Positions 1-9,521 are shown, numbered from the stretch's first letter. The stretch: DNA of 64,000 bases from Desulfurivibrionaceae bacterium (GCA_030145275.1 JAQYVV010000003.1:1-64000); one strand, 5' to 3'. Translations and numbers: made by a program. Notes: generated by a model from the sequence alone, not told the origin.

Positions 1-144
1 TCAGCGTAGGCTGGGAATTACCCTTAACTCCAGGCTGTAACTGTTCAGATGTGCTTCATATTCGTTCATTTAGGGCTTCGAAGCATACTTGTGCTATTCG
101 AGAAGACCTAAATGGGCGAAGATGGAGTGCAGCTGAATAGTTAC
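1..144 (-). repeat. Palindromic repeat, family A, copy 1 (cut by window start)
   Basis: The same unit recurs at 13188, 25396, 52036 and (shortened) 55114. A full unit is about 150 bases. It starts GTAACTATTCAGC and ends GCTGAATAATTAC, which are inverted copies with one mismatch. It also has an internal CTGAACAGTTAC, so the first 110 bases fold into a long imperfect hairpin. Here the unit is in reverse orientation and lacks its first few bases at the window edge. It lies just downstream of the broken kinase gene. No coding potential is seen. Confidence 0.9.
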
Positions 145-167
145 ACATTTATTCCTATATCCTTATC

Positions 168-1147
168 TTAAGCCTTGTAAAGCTCCGTTTTCAGAGTACC
201 AAGCAATGTTTCCATGTAGTATGGCTTTGGTACAGCCGCCTTGAAGCCGTAGCGACGGTATTCCGCCATAAGGGGATCAGAAGCGTAGCCACTTGAAACA
301 AGAGCAAGCACTCCTGGGTCCATTTCCAATAGTCTTTTCATGGTTTCTTCGCCGCCCATCCCTCCGACCACTGTAATATCAAGGATTACAGCGTCAAAAG
401 GAGTCCCGCTTTTCATAGCCTTGTCGTATAATTCCAAAGCCTCTTCGCCGTCACCAGCCGTAATGGCTTCATAGCCACTATGGCTCAGCATTTCAAAGGC
501 TGTATTCCTTATCATTGGCTCATCATCCATTATCAGGATCTTTCCCTGTCCTAAAACCTCTGTTTCCTTGTTTAATTTGTTTTTTCCGCCAATCTTTTCC
601 CCCCCGACAAGCTGGTCTGCTGAGGCTGGCAGAAGAATAATGAAAACGGTTCCTTCACCAAATTTTGATTCAACTGCTATGTGGCCGCCATGCTTTTTAA
701 TAACAGAATAAGCAACGGCAAGTCCCAGGCCGTTTCCTAGCTGTTTTGTGGTAAAATAAGGATCAAATATATTGTGGACTATTTCACCGGGAATTCCCTC
801 GCCATTGTCATGGAGAGTTATACGGACATATCTGCCTCCGGGGAGAGGCATAAAAGAGTTTTCCTCAAGATTAATATTGTCAGCACCTATCGTGATTATG
901 CCGCCAGCAGGCGAGAGATTGCGGCGCCCTGCGCTGCCTTGCGCGATAATATCCCAGCTTTTTCCTGCCCTTCATAAAATGAAAGAATGGTATGTGCGGT
1001 TACCGTCAATTCTCTAAGCATGTCTTTTCTGCTGTCCATAAGGCCAGCTTTTTGAGCCGGCAAAATAACCCCAAAAACTGCTGCAATAAAAAGAAATATC
1101 GCCAGAACGTACGGGAAAATAATTTTAATTGCTTCCAGTTTAGTCAT
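168..1147 (-). pseudogene. Remnant of a membrane hybrid sensor histidine kinase with a large internal deletion
   Basis: The 5' part (1147 to 896) has a good RBS and encodes about 83 residues: a transmembrane helix, then the opening of a Cache-type sensor (LMDSRKDMLRELTVTAHTIL). It ends at a stop. The 3' part (about 905 to 168) lies in another frame. It begins inside a HATPase domain (PAGGIITIGADN, then DNGEGIP and GNGLGLAVAYSVIKKHGG) and ends with a receiver domain with phospho-acceptor DAVILDITVVGGMGG. Most of the sensor, any PAS, the HisKA histidine box and the kinase N-box are missing. The two pieces meet near 905 with a frame change, which indicates deletion followed by decay. The downstream piece could be translated alone from the ATG at 851, but it would lack a phosphorylatable histidine. 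Confidence 0.85.
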
Positions 1148-1407
1148 ACACCCACCTTGGCTAAAGAAAATTGCTCCAGCAAATAGTTAAAGCAATAACT
1201 AATTACTTAACCAGCAAAAGGCATGCCACATTGTGGGAGGTGGGTAACTGACTAATCTTACGATTAAATATTTCGTAAAGAGAGGGTAGGCACAACCAAG
1301 AAGGGGCAAAAAGTTGCAACTTTGTAACATTTCACTGGCCGACCTTGGGCAAGTTGTTGAAATACAAAAGAAAAAAAGATAAAAACAGGTCCAAATCTGC
1401 AACACAC

Positions 1408-2688
1408 CTACAAAAGACAGTGTTTTTTCATGCGTCTAAACAGGGTCTGCCTGGATATACCAAGCTTACTGGCGACAAGACTTCTATTCCACTGACATTG
1501 CTGTAATGCTAAAAAAATTATCTCCTTTTCGGCGTTGTCAAGTGCGATACAGAGCGGCATCATCTCGTCTGATTTTTCAGCAAAGCGGCGGGAAGGTTCA
1601 GTGGCGGGAAGGTACGGTGTTACAAAGTCTAGATGGTTAAGAGTAAGGTAGCGGTTAAGAACGTTTTGGAGCTCACGAATGTTACCAGGCCAGTCGTATG
1701 ACTCAAGTTTACTGCTGATATTTTTTGGCAAAACAAAATTCTTTTTACTACTTTGTTATGCAATCAAATGTTTGATAAGTAAGGGCAGATCTTCCTTGCG
1801 TTCCATAAGCGCTGGCAAATGAACGGGAATGACATAAATGCGATAAAAAAAATCGTCCCGCATGGCACCCGTAGCTACCATTTCCGGAAGATTACGGTTG
1901 GTTGCGGCGACAATGCGTAAATCTGAAGTCTTAGAGTGGTTGCTCCCCAACGGAATAAAGTTGCCGCCTTCTAATACCCGCAGAAGTTTAATCTGCATAT
2001 TGAGAGTTAGCTCCCCCACCTCATCCAGGAAAAGAGTGCCGCCATCAGCAATATCTAAAAAACCCTTTTTATTGGTCTGAGCCCCGGTAAAGGCACCCTT
2101 ACGATATCCGAAGAATTCACTTTCAAAAAGGTTTTCAGGAATAGCCCCACAGTTTACGGTCACAAAATTATGGGCGCGGCGATCACTCATGTCATGGATA
2201 GCCCGGGCAACAAGCTCCTTACCTGTGCCGGACTCTCCATAAATAATCACACTTGCTGGTGCCGCCGCCTGGATAATCAGCTCATAGACTCTCTGCATGG
2301 CCCTGCTTCCGCCTATAATATTAGCTAATTCTGAAGGCTTCCCAGGCAAAGTGTTTTTGAAACTTTTGGGATACAGGGGCAAAGCCTCTACATTGGCGTC
2401 TTTGGGCAATTTATCCTGGCCAGTAATATCGATGAGTGTTTCCACCGCACCCACCATTACACCGTGAACATCAAATACCGGTGCAGCCAAAAAATGAATG
2501 CGTCTTTTCCGCCCGCCGATATTATCAAAAACGTCTACACCTTCCCAGGCGCCTGGCACCATTTCGGAGGGATCAGCATCACGGTTTTTGTATAATTCAA
2601 CGAATTGTTTGAAATCATTTTTAATGACCAAATCAGTTAATACAGACCGCTTATGTTTATAAAAAGGTTTCCATTGCAAAACGCGCAA
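1408..2688 (-). pseudogene. Decayed PAS / sigma-54 activator / Fis-HTH regulator with in-frame stop
   Basis: The frame encodes half a PAS domain (WKPFYKHKRSVLTDLV), then a sigma-54 AAA+ domain with Walker A GESGTGKE, the GAFTGA loop and Walker B GGTLFLDEVGEL. A TAA at 1756-1758 follows KHLIA. The same frame then resumes with the end of the AAA+ domain (YDWPGNIRELQNVLNRY) and a Fis-type HTH (NRSLVASKLGISRQTLFRRMKK). The start is also short: the first half of the PAS fold is missing and the only start nearby is a TTG at 2688 without a good RBS. Truncation plus nonsense points to a pseudogene. It lies next to the broken kinase at 168-1147, so the pair may be the remains of one signalling system. 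Confidence 0.82.
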
Positions 2689-2765
2689 CAGGGATATTTT
2701 TAAGTAAATTTAACACGACCACTTACCTTGGTAGAATTTAAAGAAAGACCTACAGCGGCTAAATA

Positions 2766-3515
2766 TTATTTTTCTATCAGTTTCTGGATGGCGATGTTGG
2801 CCAGTATCAAACCAAATATCCCGGTAAGGGTGGGCAGACTCCCCAGGACCCTGCGCGGACGCCCCCCAATTCCATATTTGGGGACGACCACATTGTCATC
2901 TTTGTCCATCCCGTCTTCCTTATATTCAAAATCGACATCTTCCTCGGAATAGACACAGGTAATCCCTTCACCCATCCCCTGCTTTCTCAGTTTTTTCCGC
3001 AAGCGCCGGGCCAGCGGACACTTCCTGGTATGAAGAAGATCCGCCACCTTTATCTGCAATGGATCGGTGCGTAAAGCTGCCCCCATTGAAGAGAGCACGG
3101 GAATATCAAGATCAGCTGTGGCCAGCAGCAGTGCAAATTTCGGATTAAGTGAATCAATAGCGTCTATAAGCAGGTCCGGCTTCGGTTCAAGAATTACCTC
3201 AACCGTCTCTTTGTCGGCAAAAAGATCCAAGGCCTCTACCTTGCAGCTCGGATTAATTTGCGCCACACGCAGAGCTACGGCTGAGGTTTTTTGCATACCA
3301 ACTGTTGATTCCAGCGCGCTTATTTGCCGATTTATATTATGAGTACTGACTCGATCAAAATCCACCAGACGTAACCGGCCGACTCCTGCTCTGGCAAGAC
3401 CTTCAACCGCGTAGCCTCCAACGGCACCAAGTCCAACCACAGTGACCATGGAGTTTTTCAAGGTCGCCAAGGCCTCACGACCAAGCAATCTTTCAATTCG
3501 TAAAAATCTGTCCAT
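2766..3515 (-). CDS. tcdA: tRNA threonylcarbamoyladenosine dehydratase (TcdA/CsdL, ThiF/E1 family)
   Basis: This cytoplasmic E1-like enzyme uses ATP to cyclise t6A37 of tRNA to ct6A. The nucleotide-binding motif VVGLGAVGGYAVEGLARAG is followed by the ThiF/MoeB signatures DFDRVSTHNINRQ and DAIDSLNPKFALL. The length of about 249 residues is usual for TcdA. I chose the ATG at 3515 (MDRFLRIERLLG), which matches the family start and has GGGAAAG upstream; a longer start exists at 3542. Its start overlaps the end of the tatD-like gene, so the two are probably translated together. A hydrophobic C-terminal segment (GIFGLILANIAIQKLI) is typical of the family. Confidence 0.88.
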   Translation of the reverse strand: MDRFLRIERLLGREALATLKNSMVTVVGLGAVGGYAVEGLARAGVGRLRLVDFDRVSTHNINRQISALESTVGMQKTSAVALRVAQINPSCKVEALDLFADKETVEVILEPKPDLLIDAIDSLNPKFALLLATADLDIPVLSSMGAALRTDPLQIKVADLLHTRKCPLARRLRKKLRKQGMGEGITCVYSEEDVDFEYKEDGMDKDDNVVVPKYGIGGRPRRVLGSLPTLTGIFGLILANIAIQKLIEK

Positions 3516-4293
3516 TATCCCATATTCTTTCCCGAAAGACATCGGGGTCTATCTTACGCAGTCCTGCCGCAAAATCATATAATCGCACGATATGGCCAGG
3601 TTCGCTGCACGCACTATTCTCACCACTTTTAAGAGTCTTAAGATCATGGAACAAGAAAGAAGTGTATTGGTCCGGCGCATCCGTTTCCAGAAAGAGCCTA
3701 TCCAAAGGAACCTGCAGAAAGGCCTGGCGCATCTTTTTCCTGGCTGGATCAGCCAGGCGAGCTGAAAAGGAGACATGGGCTCCCATATCAAGAAGCCTGA
3801 ACAGGGTCTCTTGTGAGCCTCCAAATGAGTGAAACAACATTCCTGTTGCGGCCAGCTCAAAAGTCTTTACTATCTCCAGCATACGGCCCCATCTCTTCAC
3901 ACAGTGGATCGTGACCGGTTTTCCCGTCCGGGCAGACAAATCAAGCTGGGCGCAGAAAACTTCTTCCTGTTTCTGTTTGTCTACCTGGGCAATGCCATCG
4001 AGTCCAATTTCACCAATACCACACCCCTCCAGCACGAAGGCCTCAAGTCTTTGCAGCCAGCCTTCCTCAATCTTATCAGCATGCCAGGGATGCACTCCAA
4101 AACAGGCGACAACATGTTTATATTTCTTAGCTAAAACAGCCACCGCATGCCAATCTTCTTCAGAAACAGCATTGCAAACCATTCTCTCAACACCTTTTGC
4201 TACAGCCCGTTTGACAACGGCCTCACGGATGTCGTCAAACCTTTTGTCCTGTAGATGCAGATGCGCGTCTATATATTTTCCTCCACCCATCAT
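3493..4293 (-). CDS. TatD family metal-dependent hydrolase
   Basis: TIM-barrel metallohydrolase of 266 residues with the N-terminal metal-binding motif DAHLHLQDKRF, a glutamate in GIGEIGLDG, His in PVTIHCVKRWG and HSFGG, and the late aspartate in LFLETDAPDQ. TatD proteins are cytoplasmic metal-dependent nucleases (3'-5' DNase or D-aminoacyl-tRNA deacylase-like roles reported); the substrate here cannot be told. AAAGGAGT lies upstream of the start. It is the first gene of a two-gene unit with tcdA, whose start it overlaps by about 23 bases. Confidence 0.87.
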   Translation of the reverse strand: MMGGGKYIDAHLHLQDKRFDDIREAVVKRAVAKGVERMVCNAVSEEDWHAVAVLAKKYKHVVACFGVHPWHADKIEEGWLQRLEAFVLEGCGIGEIGLDGIAQVDKQKQEEVFCAQLDLSARTGKPVTIHCVKRWGRMLEIVKTFELAATGMLFHSFGGSQETLFRLLDMGAHVSFSARLADPARKKMRQAFLQVPLDRLFLETDAPDQYTSFLFHDLKTLKSGENSACSEPGHIVRLYDFAAGLRKIDPDVFRERIWDNGQIFTN

Positions 4294-4423
4294 TTTCAGG
4301 CCGTACTCCTTTCAACTTGCATCCCTTAATACGTTCCCTCTTGAAGTCAGGACAACTTTACTATACTCTACTTTCAGGACTAATTTTCAAAGCTATTCAC
4401 ACAACTACCGAGTCTAAAGCGAG

Positions 4424-5245
4424 ATGAAAAGCAGGCAAAGGGCCACCATCACCTTAACTACCGATTTCGGCCTCTCCGATGAATATGCAGGCGTTCTCAA
4501 AGGTGTCATTTATTCAAAAGCACCTGAGGCACACATCGTCGACCTGAGCCACAGCATCCCTTCCTATGATATCAGCAAAGCAGCCTACCTTATCGCCTCA
4601 GCATATCACTACTTCCCTCCCCGCACCATCCATCTTGTGGTTGTAGATCCTGGAGTCGGCGGAGACCGTGATATAATTCTCCTGCAGGCGGAAGATCACT
4701 TTTTTTTAGGCCCCGATAACGGTGTTTTGGGCCTGATTATCAAAAACCACCAAGACGTAAAGGCCTTCAAGGTAACAAACAGTGATCTTTTCTTAAAGCC
4801 AATATGCCCTACTTTCCATGGCCGTGATATTTTTGCACCTGTCGCCGCCCATTTGGCAAGCGGAGCAGACCCTGGGACAGTCGGTGCCGAGATACAACCT
4901 GAGCAGCTTGAGGCCTTGGATTTTCCACAACCTGCCATTGACCGTACTAAAAAACAAATTAGCGGAACGATTATCAGTATTGATCACTTCGGCAATAGTA
5001 TGAGCAATATTTGCAAGAGCAGCGTGGGCGAAATATCATCTTGTCCGGAGGATGACTCTTTCTCTCTAGCCGTTGGCGGCAATACAATTCAGCCATTAAA
5101 GAAAACTTACCAGGATGCTGGCATAGGAGAGGCCTTAATTATCTACAACAGTAGAAACTATCTCGAAATTGCTGTCAACCAGGGAAATGCTGCTCAGATG
5201 TTACAAATTCAGCCTGACGATCAGGTTCTCTTCAGTAAAGTATAA
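4424..5245 (+). CDS. SAM hydrolase (SAM hydroxide adenosyltransferase, chlorinase/fluorinase superfamily)
   Basis: A 273-residue protein with the family signatures TLTTDFGLSDEYAG near the start, VVVDPGVGGDRD (Asp and Arg of the proposed water-activating triad), GPDNGVLG and FHGRDIFAPVAAHLA (the triad His). Family members split S-adenosylmethionine to adenosine and methionine using hydroxide; true halogenases are rare and have extra loops. The C-terminal barrel domain includes DHFGNSMSNI. It is divergent from tatD and probably monocistronic. Confidence 0.85.
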   Translation: MKSRQRATITLTTDFGLSDEYAGVLKGVIYSKAPEAHIVDLSHSIPSYDISKAAYLIASAYHYFPPRTIHLVVVDPGVGGDRDIILLQAEDHFFLGPDNGVLGLIIKNHQDVKAFKVTNSDLFLKPICPTFHGRDIFAPVAAHLASGADPGTVGAEIQPEQLEALDFPQPAIDRTKKQISGTIISIDHFGNSMSNICKSSVGEISSCPEDDSFSLAVGGNTIQPLKKTYQDAGIGEALIIYNSRNYLEIAVNQGNAAQMLQIQPDDQVLFSKV

Positions 5246-5359
5246 AATTTCCCTCTTTACAAAAAAAGATCCTAATATTAAATAGATCACTTAAATGTAA
5301 AATAAAAACGTATCATTCCTTAATTAAACAAAACAACCAGATGAGCAAAAGGAAATCCC

Positions 5360-5644
5360 ATGGATAATCAAGACGTCGATAAAGTTGCAGGGTTGCTAAA
5401 AACCATGGCCCATCCCATCAGGCTAAAAATCCTCTGTCTTTTACTAGACGAAGAAATGACCGTAGGAGAGATACGCGATCAAGTTAAAACAACCAACGCC
5501 AACGTCTCCCAGCACCTGACGATTTTACGAAACAAAAACATTATCTCGTTCAGAAAAGAGGCAAACTTTATCTACAATATGATTTCTGACGGCCGCATGC
5601 ATGAACTCATCACCACAATGAAAAAACTTTTCTGTAACCCGTGA
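5360..5644 (+). CDS. ArsR-family HTH transcriptional regulator
   Basis: A 94-residue winged-helix repressor type. The helices MAHPIRLKILCLLL and TVGEIRDQV are followed by the recognition helix NANVSQHLTILRNKNII and the wing FRKEANFIYNM. The usual metal-site cysteine pair of arsenic or cadmium sensors is absent; the only cysteines are one in helix 3 and one near the C-terminus, so it may sense something else. AAAGG lies before the ATG. Its TGA overlaps the GTG start of the sulfurylase-kinase gene (GTGA), so it probably autoregulates this two-gene operon. Confidence 0.88.
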   Translation: MDNQDVDKVAGLLKTMAHPIRLKILCLLLDEEMTVGEIRDQVKTTNANVSQHLTILRNKNIISFRKEANFIYNMISDGRMHELITTMKKLFCNP

Positions 5645-7338
5645 GCAATTATTCAGAAAGCCTGCTCGTTCATTTCCGCAGGGCCGAAGAGCTCAAAACA
5701 AAATCTCTTTCCTATCCGTCCATCGATTTAAACAAAAGACAGCTTTGCGACCTTGAACTCCTTTTGAACCGGGCCTATTATCCCTTAAAAGGGTATCTCA
5801 ACAAGGCTGACTACGAATCGGTTCTCGCTTCCATGCGCCTTGTTGACAAGAGCGTCTGGCCCATGCCAATTTGCCTCGATGTCTCTGAAAAGATGGCAAG
5901 CTCTCTTCAGGAAGGACAAAAAATTGCCTTAAATGATGAAGAGGGCTTCATGCTGGCCACTTTGGCCATCAGTGATATATGGAAGCCCGACAAACAAAAG
6001 GAAGCCGAAAAAGTCTACGGCTGCACTGATGCCAAAAAACATCCTGGAGTACGATATCTCCTGAACAGTGCCGGGGATTGGTACATTGGCGGCAGCGTCG
6101 AAGGCCTGCACTTGCCGCTGCATTACGATTTCAAGGAGATCCGGCTCACACCATCGGACACCCACCGCCGCTTTGCCCAGAATGGCTGGCGCAATATCAT
6201 CGGTTTTCATACAGATGAGTATCTGCACTGCGCCCACCGGGAGATGGTCATGAAGGCGGCCAGAGACTCAAATTGTAACATCTTCATGCAGCCCGTAGTT
6301 GGCCTCGACCACCCTGGAAATATCGACCACTACACCCATGTTCGCTGCTACGAAGAGATTGTCAAACAGTTTCCCCGCAGCATGAGTATGCTCAGCCTGA
6401 TCCCCTTGGCTAACCGCTGGGCCGGCCCGCGTGAAGCTTTATGGCACGCAATCATCAAAAAGAATTTTGGTTGCAGTCATTTTTTGGTGGCCGACAACCA
6501 CGGTGACCCCTTTGCCCACTTGGAAGACGACAGCCTTTTTTATCCGCAGCACGCGGCCCAAGAGACCGTTGACACGTACGGAGAAGAGATCGGTATTACC
6601 ATGGTTCCCCTGCGGGAAATGGTCTACGTTGAAGATAAGGCCCAATACATTGCAAAAGATGAAGCCACCCCGGATATGGATATAAAACATATCTCTTCTG
6701 CTGAATTGAAACGCCGCCTTGAAAATGACCTGGAGATACCCGCCTGGTTCTCCTACCCAGGAGTGGTCAATGAATTGAAAAAAGCCTTTCCTCCCCGCTC
6801 TAAACAGGGGTTTACCGTTTTTATGACCGGTTTTTCAGGCTCCGGAAAATCTACCATCGCCAAGGCCTTAATGGTCAAGTTCATGGAGATGCGAGAGCGC
6901 CCTGTCACCCTGCTTGACGGGGACATTGTCAGGCATAATCTCTCCAGTGAACTCTCTTTTTCCAAAGAGCACAGAAATCTCAACATCATTCGAATCGGTT
7001 TTGTCGCCAGTGAAATAACCAAGAACGGCGGTATCGCTTTATGCGCCCCAATTGCCCCCTATGAAGAATCTCGCCAAATTAATCGTGAGGTTATCAGCAA
7101 ATATGGGGGTTATATTGAGGTGTACGTTTCCACTCCCCTTGAGATCTGTGAACAGCGGGACCGAAAAGGTCTGTACGCAAAAGCAAGAGCCGGAACAGTA
7201 AAGGGAGTCACAGGTGTTTCTGACCCGTATATCCCCCCTTCAAATCCAGAATTAACCATCAATACCACAGACATTACCCCTGCTGAAGCCGCCCAGGAAA
7301 TCATGCTATATCTCGAAGAGCAGGGCTATGTTATATAA
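5641..7338 (+). CDS. Sulfate adenylyltransferase-like / adenylylsulfate kinase fusion, sulfurylase motifs altered
   Basis: A 565-residue fusion: PUA-like plus ATP-sulfurylase domain (about 1-385), then an APS-kinase domain (about 395-560). The kinase half looks active: P-loop GFSGSGKST at 397-405, LLDGDIVRHNL and FSKEHRNLNI. The sulfurylase half keeps the scaffold (LTPSDTHRRFAQNGWRNII, RWAGPREALWHAIIKKNFG) but not the nucleotide-binding signatures. The usual QTRNPxHRAHE reads HTDEYLHCAHRE at residues 190-201, and the usual GRDHAGPG reads ADNHGDP at 284-290. The HxxH pair survives, but the QTRN and GRDH residues that bind ATP and sulfate are lost. The sulfurylase half may be inactive, regulatory or changed in substrate. 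The start is GTG, overlapping arsR. Confidence 0.85.
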   Translation: MSNYSESLLVHFRRAEELKTKSLSYPSIDLNKRQLCDLELLLNRAYYPLKGYLNKADYESVLASMRLVDKSVWPMPICLDVSEKMASSLQEGQKIALNDEEGFMLATLAISDIWKPDKQKEAEKVYGCTDAKKHPGVRYLLNSAGDWYIGGSVEGLHLPLHYDFKEIRLTPSDTHRRFAQNGWRNIIGFHTDEYLHCAHREMVMKAARDSNCNIFMQPVVGLDHPGNIDHYTHVRCYEEIVKQFPRSMSMLSLIPLANRWAGPREALWHAIIKKNFGCSHFLVADNHGDPFAHLEDDSLFYPQHAAQETVDTYGEEIGITMVPLREMVYVEDKAQYIAKDEATPDMDIKHISSAELKRRLENDLEIPAWFSYPGVVNELKKAFPPRSKQGFTVFMTGFSGSGKSTIAKALMVKFMEMRERPVTLLDGDIVRHNLSSELSFSKEHRNLNIIRIGFVASEITKNGGIALCAPIAPYEESRQINREVISKYGGYIEVYVSTPLEICEQRDRKGLYAKARAGTVKGVTGVSDPYIPPSNPELTINTTDITPAEAAQEIMLYLEEQGYVI

Positions 7339-7360
7339 ACCAAGAGCCTACCCGATCAGC

Positions 7361-7404
7361 AAAAAAAAACGCCCGAAGATCTAAAGACCTTCAGGCGTTT
7401 TTTG
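7361..7404. terminator. Bidirectional rho-independent terminator
   Basis: AAACGCCCGAAG pairs with CTTCAGGCGTTT across a 10-base loop, with an A-tract before and a T-tract after. It serves the convergent sat-apsK (plus) and cytochrome (minus) genes. Confidence 0.85.
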
Positions 7405-7424
7405 TCTATATGGAGAGCTATTTT

Positions 7425-9521
7425 CTATTCAGCCGACCATCCTACCCATGAAGAATCATGGACTTTAACATCCTGGAAACCAAGATAGCGGAGGATGAAA
7501 AAAGCTCCTCCTGCAAGTTGACCTGTGTTACAGCTGGTAACCACTGTTTTCTCGGGTGTAATACCTTTGGTTTTCAACAGCCACAAAAGCTCTTCAGGCT
7601 GCTTTAAGGCTCCATTATCCATAAAGAAAGCACCGATAGGCACATTCACTGAACCAGGAATATGTCCGCCCTTTTCAGCAAGACCATGTGTTGTTATCCC
7701 TTTAGCCTGGTGGATAAGCCTGACATCGACAATTTTTGCGCCTGCATTGTCCTGATTGTCTTCAACATACTCGCTGTCAGCCACATATTTTTTCTGAATT
7801 TTACCACCAAAAGTTACAGCCTTTGGCAGTACCGGTTCGGTGGAAAAATGATACCCTGCTCCGTGCCAACCCTCAACACCATCAACAAGATAAGATACAT
7901 TGGTTGCTCCGGCATATTCTAGAATCCACAGCATAAACCCTTCAATGGTTCCAGCTTTGCCGTATACAACAATATGATCTGAAGCCTTCAGACCTGCATC
8001 TCCGAGTATGCTCAAAATCTCCTGATCAGAAACAAGCTCCAAGGGATTATCATCATCGGAAGGCTTTCTGAACTTGGCCGCCAATGGGTTCAAGTTAATA
8101 GCCCCTTCGATGTGGCCTTTATCATATTGACCAGCGGCACGCACATCCACAACGGCAATTCCCGCTTTACCAACATTTTTATGGAGCCATTCAACGTCCA
8201 CAACCATGGTTTTACGAACATTTGTCGTATCAACCGGTCTCGCCATGGTTTTTTCTATCTTTTTCGGTATCTTGCTATCCGGAACAACTACTTTCTTGTT
8301 GGCCCCTTTTTCATAATCCAACAGATCAGCTTCTGCCAAGAACAGATCTCTATTGCCATGACAATTGTTACATGACGAGGCCTGCCAGGTTTTTCGCTGA
8401 ATATTATGGGGTGAAGTCCTCTTCCAGATAGGTGTATTGTCAAAATTCGGGAATGCATCTTTTACGTAGTATTCAAACATTTCCAAATCAGTAGGAACAT
8501 GACGAACAAGCATATACTCATAACCAGCTTTCTCATCATGATTTAGGCCTATTTTCATACCCTCAACTTCTTTCTGATTTGTGAAATATCTTAGCCCTTT
8601 ATCATCTTTACCAGTGTGACAGCTATAGCAATTCACATATGTTTGCGAGTGACAAACCTGACACTGTACTTTATCAAGATGAATGGTGTGCTCACGGACA
8701 GAACCGTACTGCAGATCTTTATGGCAATCCTGGCACTTGGAGATCTCTTCAAGATGATAGCGTGAGGTCAGCCCTTCGCCGGAAGCATGCATCTCTGCTG
8801 CATCATGACATGACTCACAACTCATGTTCTCTTTGTCAGCATGCACATCCCCAACTCCTCTAGCACCATAATACTCCATACCAACCCGACTACCATGGCA
8901 AGCGGTACACTGATTTATTGGGTCAGATGTTTTATTGAACATATGACCATCGACAAATCCCTTCTTTGCAAACTTGGGTCGACTGACATGACAGCCACCG
9001 CAACTTGTGTGGCAGCCAGCACAATGACCGGCCCTGGAAGAATCGACCTCATGCCACTTATCGTCGCTAGTCCTGGTTTTAAGCACCTTGGGGAAAGTCG
9101 ACAAAGTAGCATGCAGCGAAGTTTTTGCGGTTGCCACAATCTCTTCATGACATTCTCCACAGGCCTGCTCAGGAATTTTAATTGACGGGTGAGGCTCAAA
9201 ATCTTTATGGGCACCGGCTTTATCTTTTGCGGCAGGATTACCATTGTGACATGATTCACAGGAGATCTCCCCATGCTCGCTTTCTAGAAATTCCTCGGAA
9301 ACCAAAACTTTTGCTTGTGGCTCTAACTGAGCCACTTTTCCGCCTCAGCCAGCTCCCGATTGCATAGCCGACTTAGCGCCTTTTGCTACCGCGAGATTCT
9401 CTTCAAGCATGTCCTCATCGGTATGACAAGTCACACAGCTGGAATCTGCAAAGCAGTATCCAGATAATGCCAAGCATAAAATGCTTGTTGCTCCCATGAG
9501 CAAAACAAATTTTTTCAACAT
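7425..9521 (-). CDS. Predicted selenoprotein: exported 11-heme cytochrome c with two rhodanese domains
   Basis: The frame from the ATG at 9521 (GGAGAGAGGG upstream) encodes a signal peptide (LLMGATSILCLALSGYCFA), heme motif CVTCH, then SGAG-TGA-GGKVAQ at codon 59. It continues without a break to 7425, giving 698 residues if UGA is read as selenocysteine. A perfect hairpin lies 9 bases after the UGA. I count 11 CxxCH motifs: CVTCH, CESCH, CGECH, CAGCH, CGGCH, CTACH, CESCH, CQDCH, CQVCH, CYSCH, CNNCH. Two rhodanese folds follow: the first lacks the catalytic cysteine (VVYGKAGTIEG), the second keeps it (SCNTGQLAGG, about residue 658). It is likely periplasmic or outer-surface and could link electron transfer with sulfane-sulfur handling. 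Start at 9335 (GTG) would give a protein without signal peptide or first heme, which is unlikely. Confidence 0.87.
9317..9335 (-). promoter_or_regulatory. Putative bacterial SECIS element
   Basis: Reading the minus strand, the UGA at 9347-9345 is followed after 9 bases by GTGGCTC-AGTTA-GAGCCAC, a perfect 7-bp stem with a 5-base loop containing GU. The apical loop starts 16 bases after the UGA, within the spacing normal for bacterial SECIS elements read by SelB. It lies inside the coding region, as bacterial SECIS elements do. Confidence 0.75.

Noticed and set aside
1199-1405. Short open frame on the minus strand
   Set aside because: No RBS or family; composition like the A/T-rich gap between two pseudogenes.
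1756-1758. Recoding of the in-frame TAA in the sigma-54 gene
   Set aside because: TAA is not known for recoding here and the gene is also truncated at its start.
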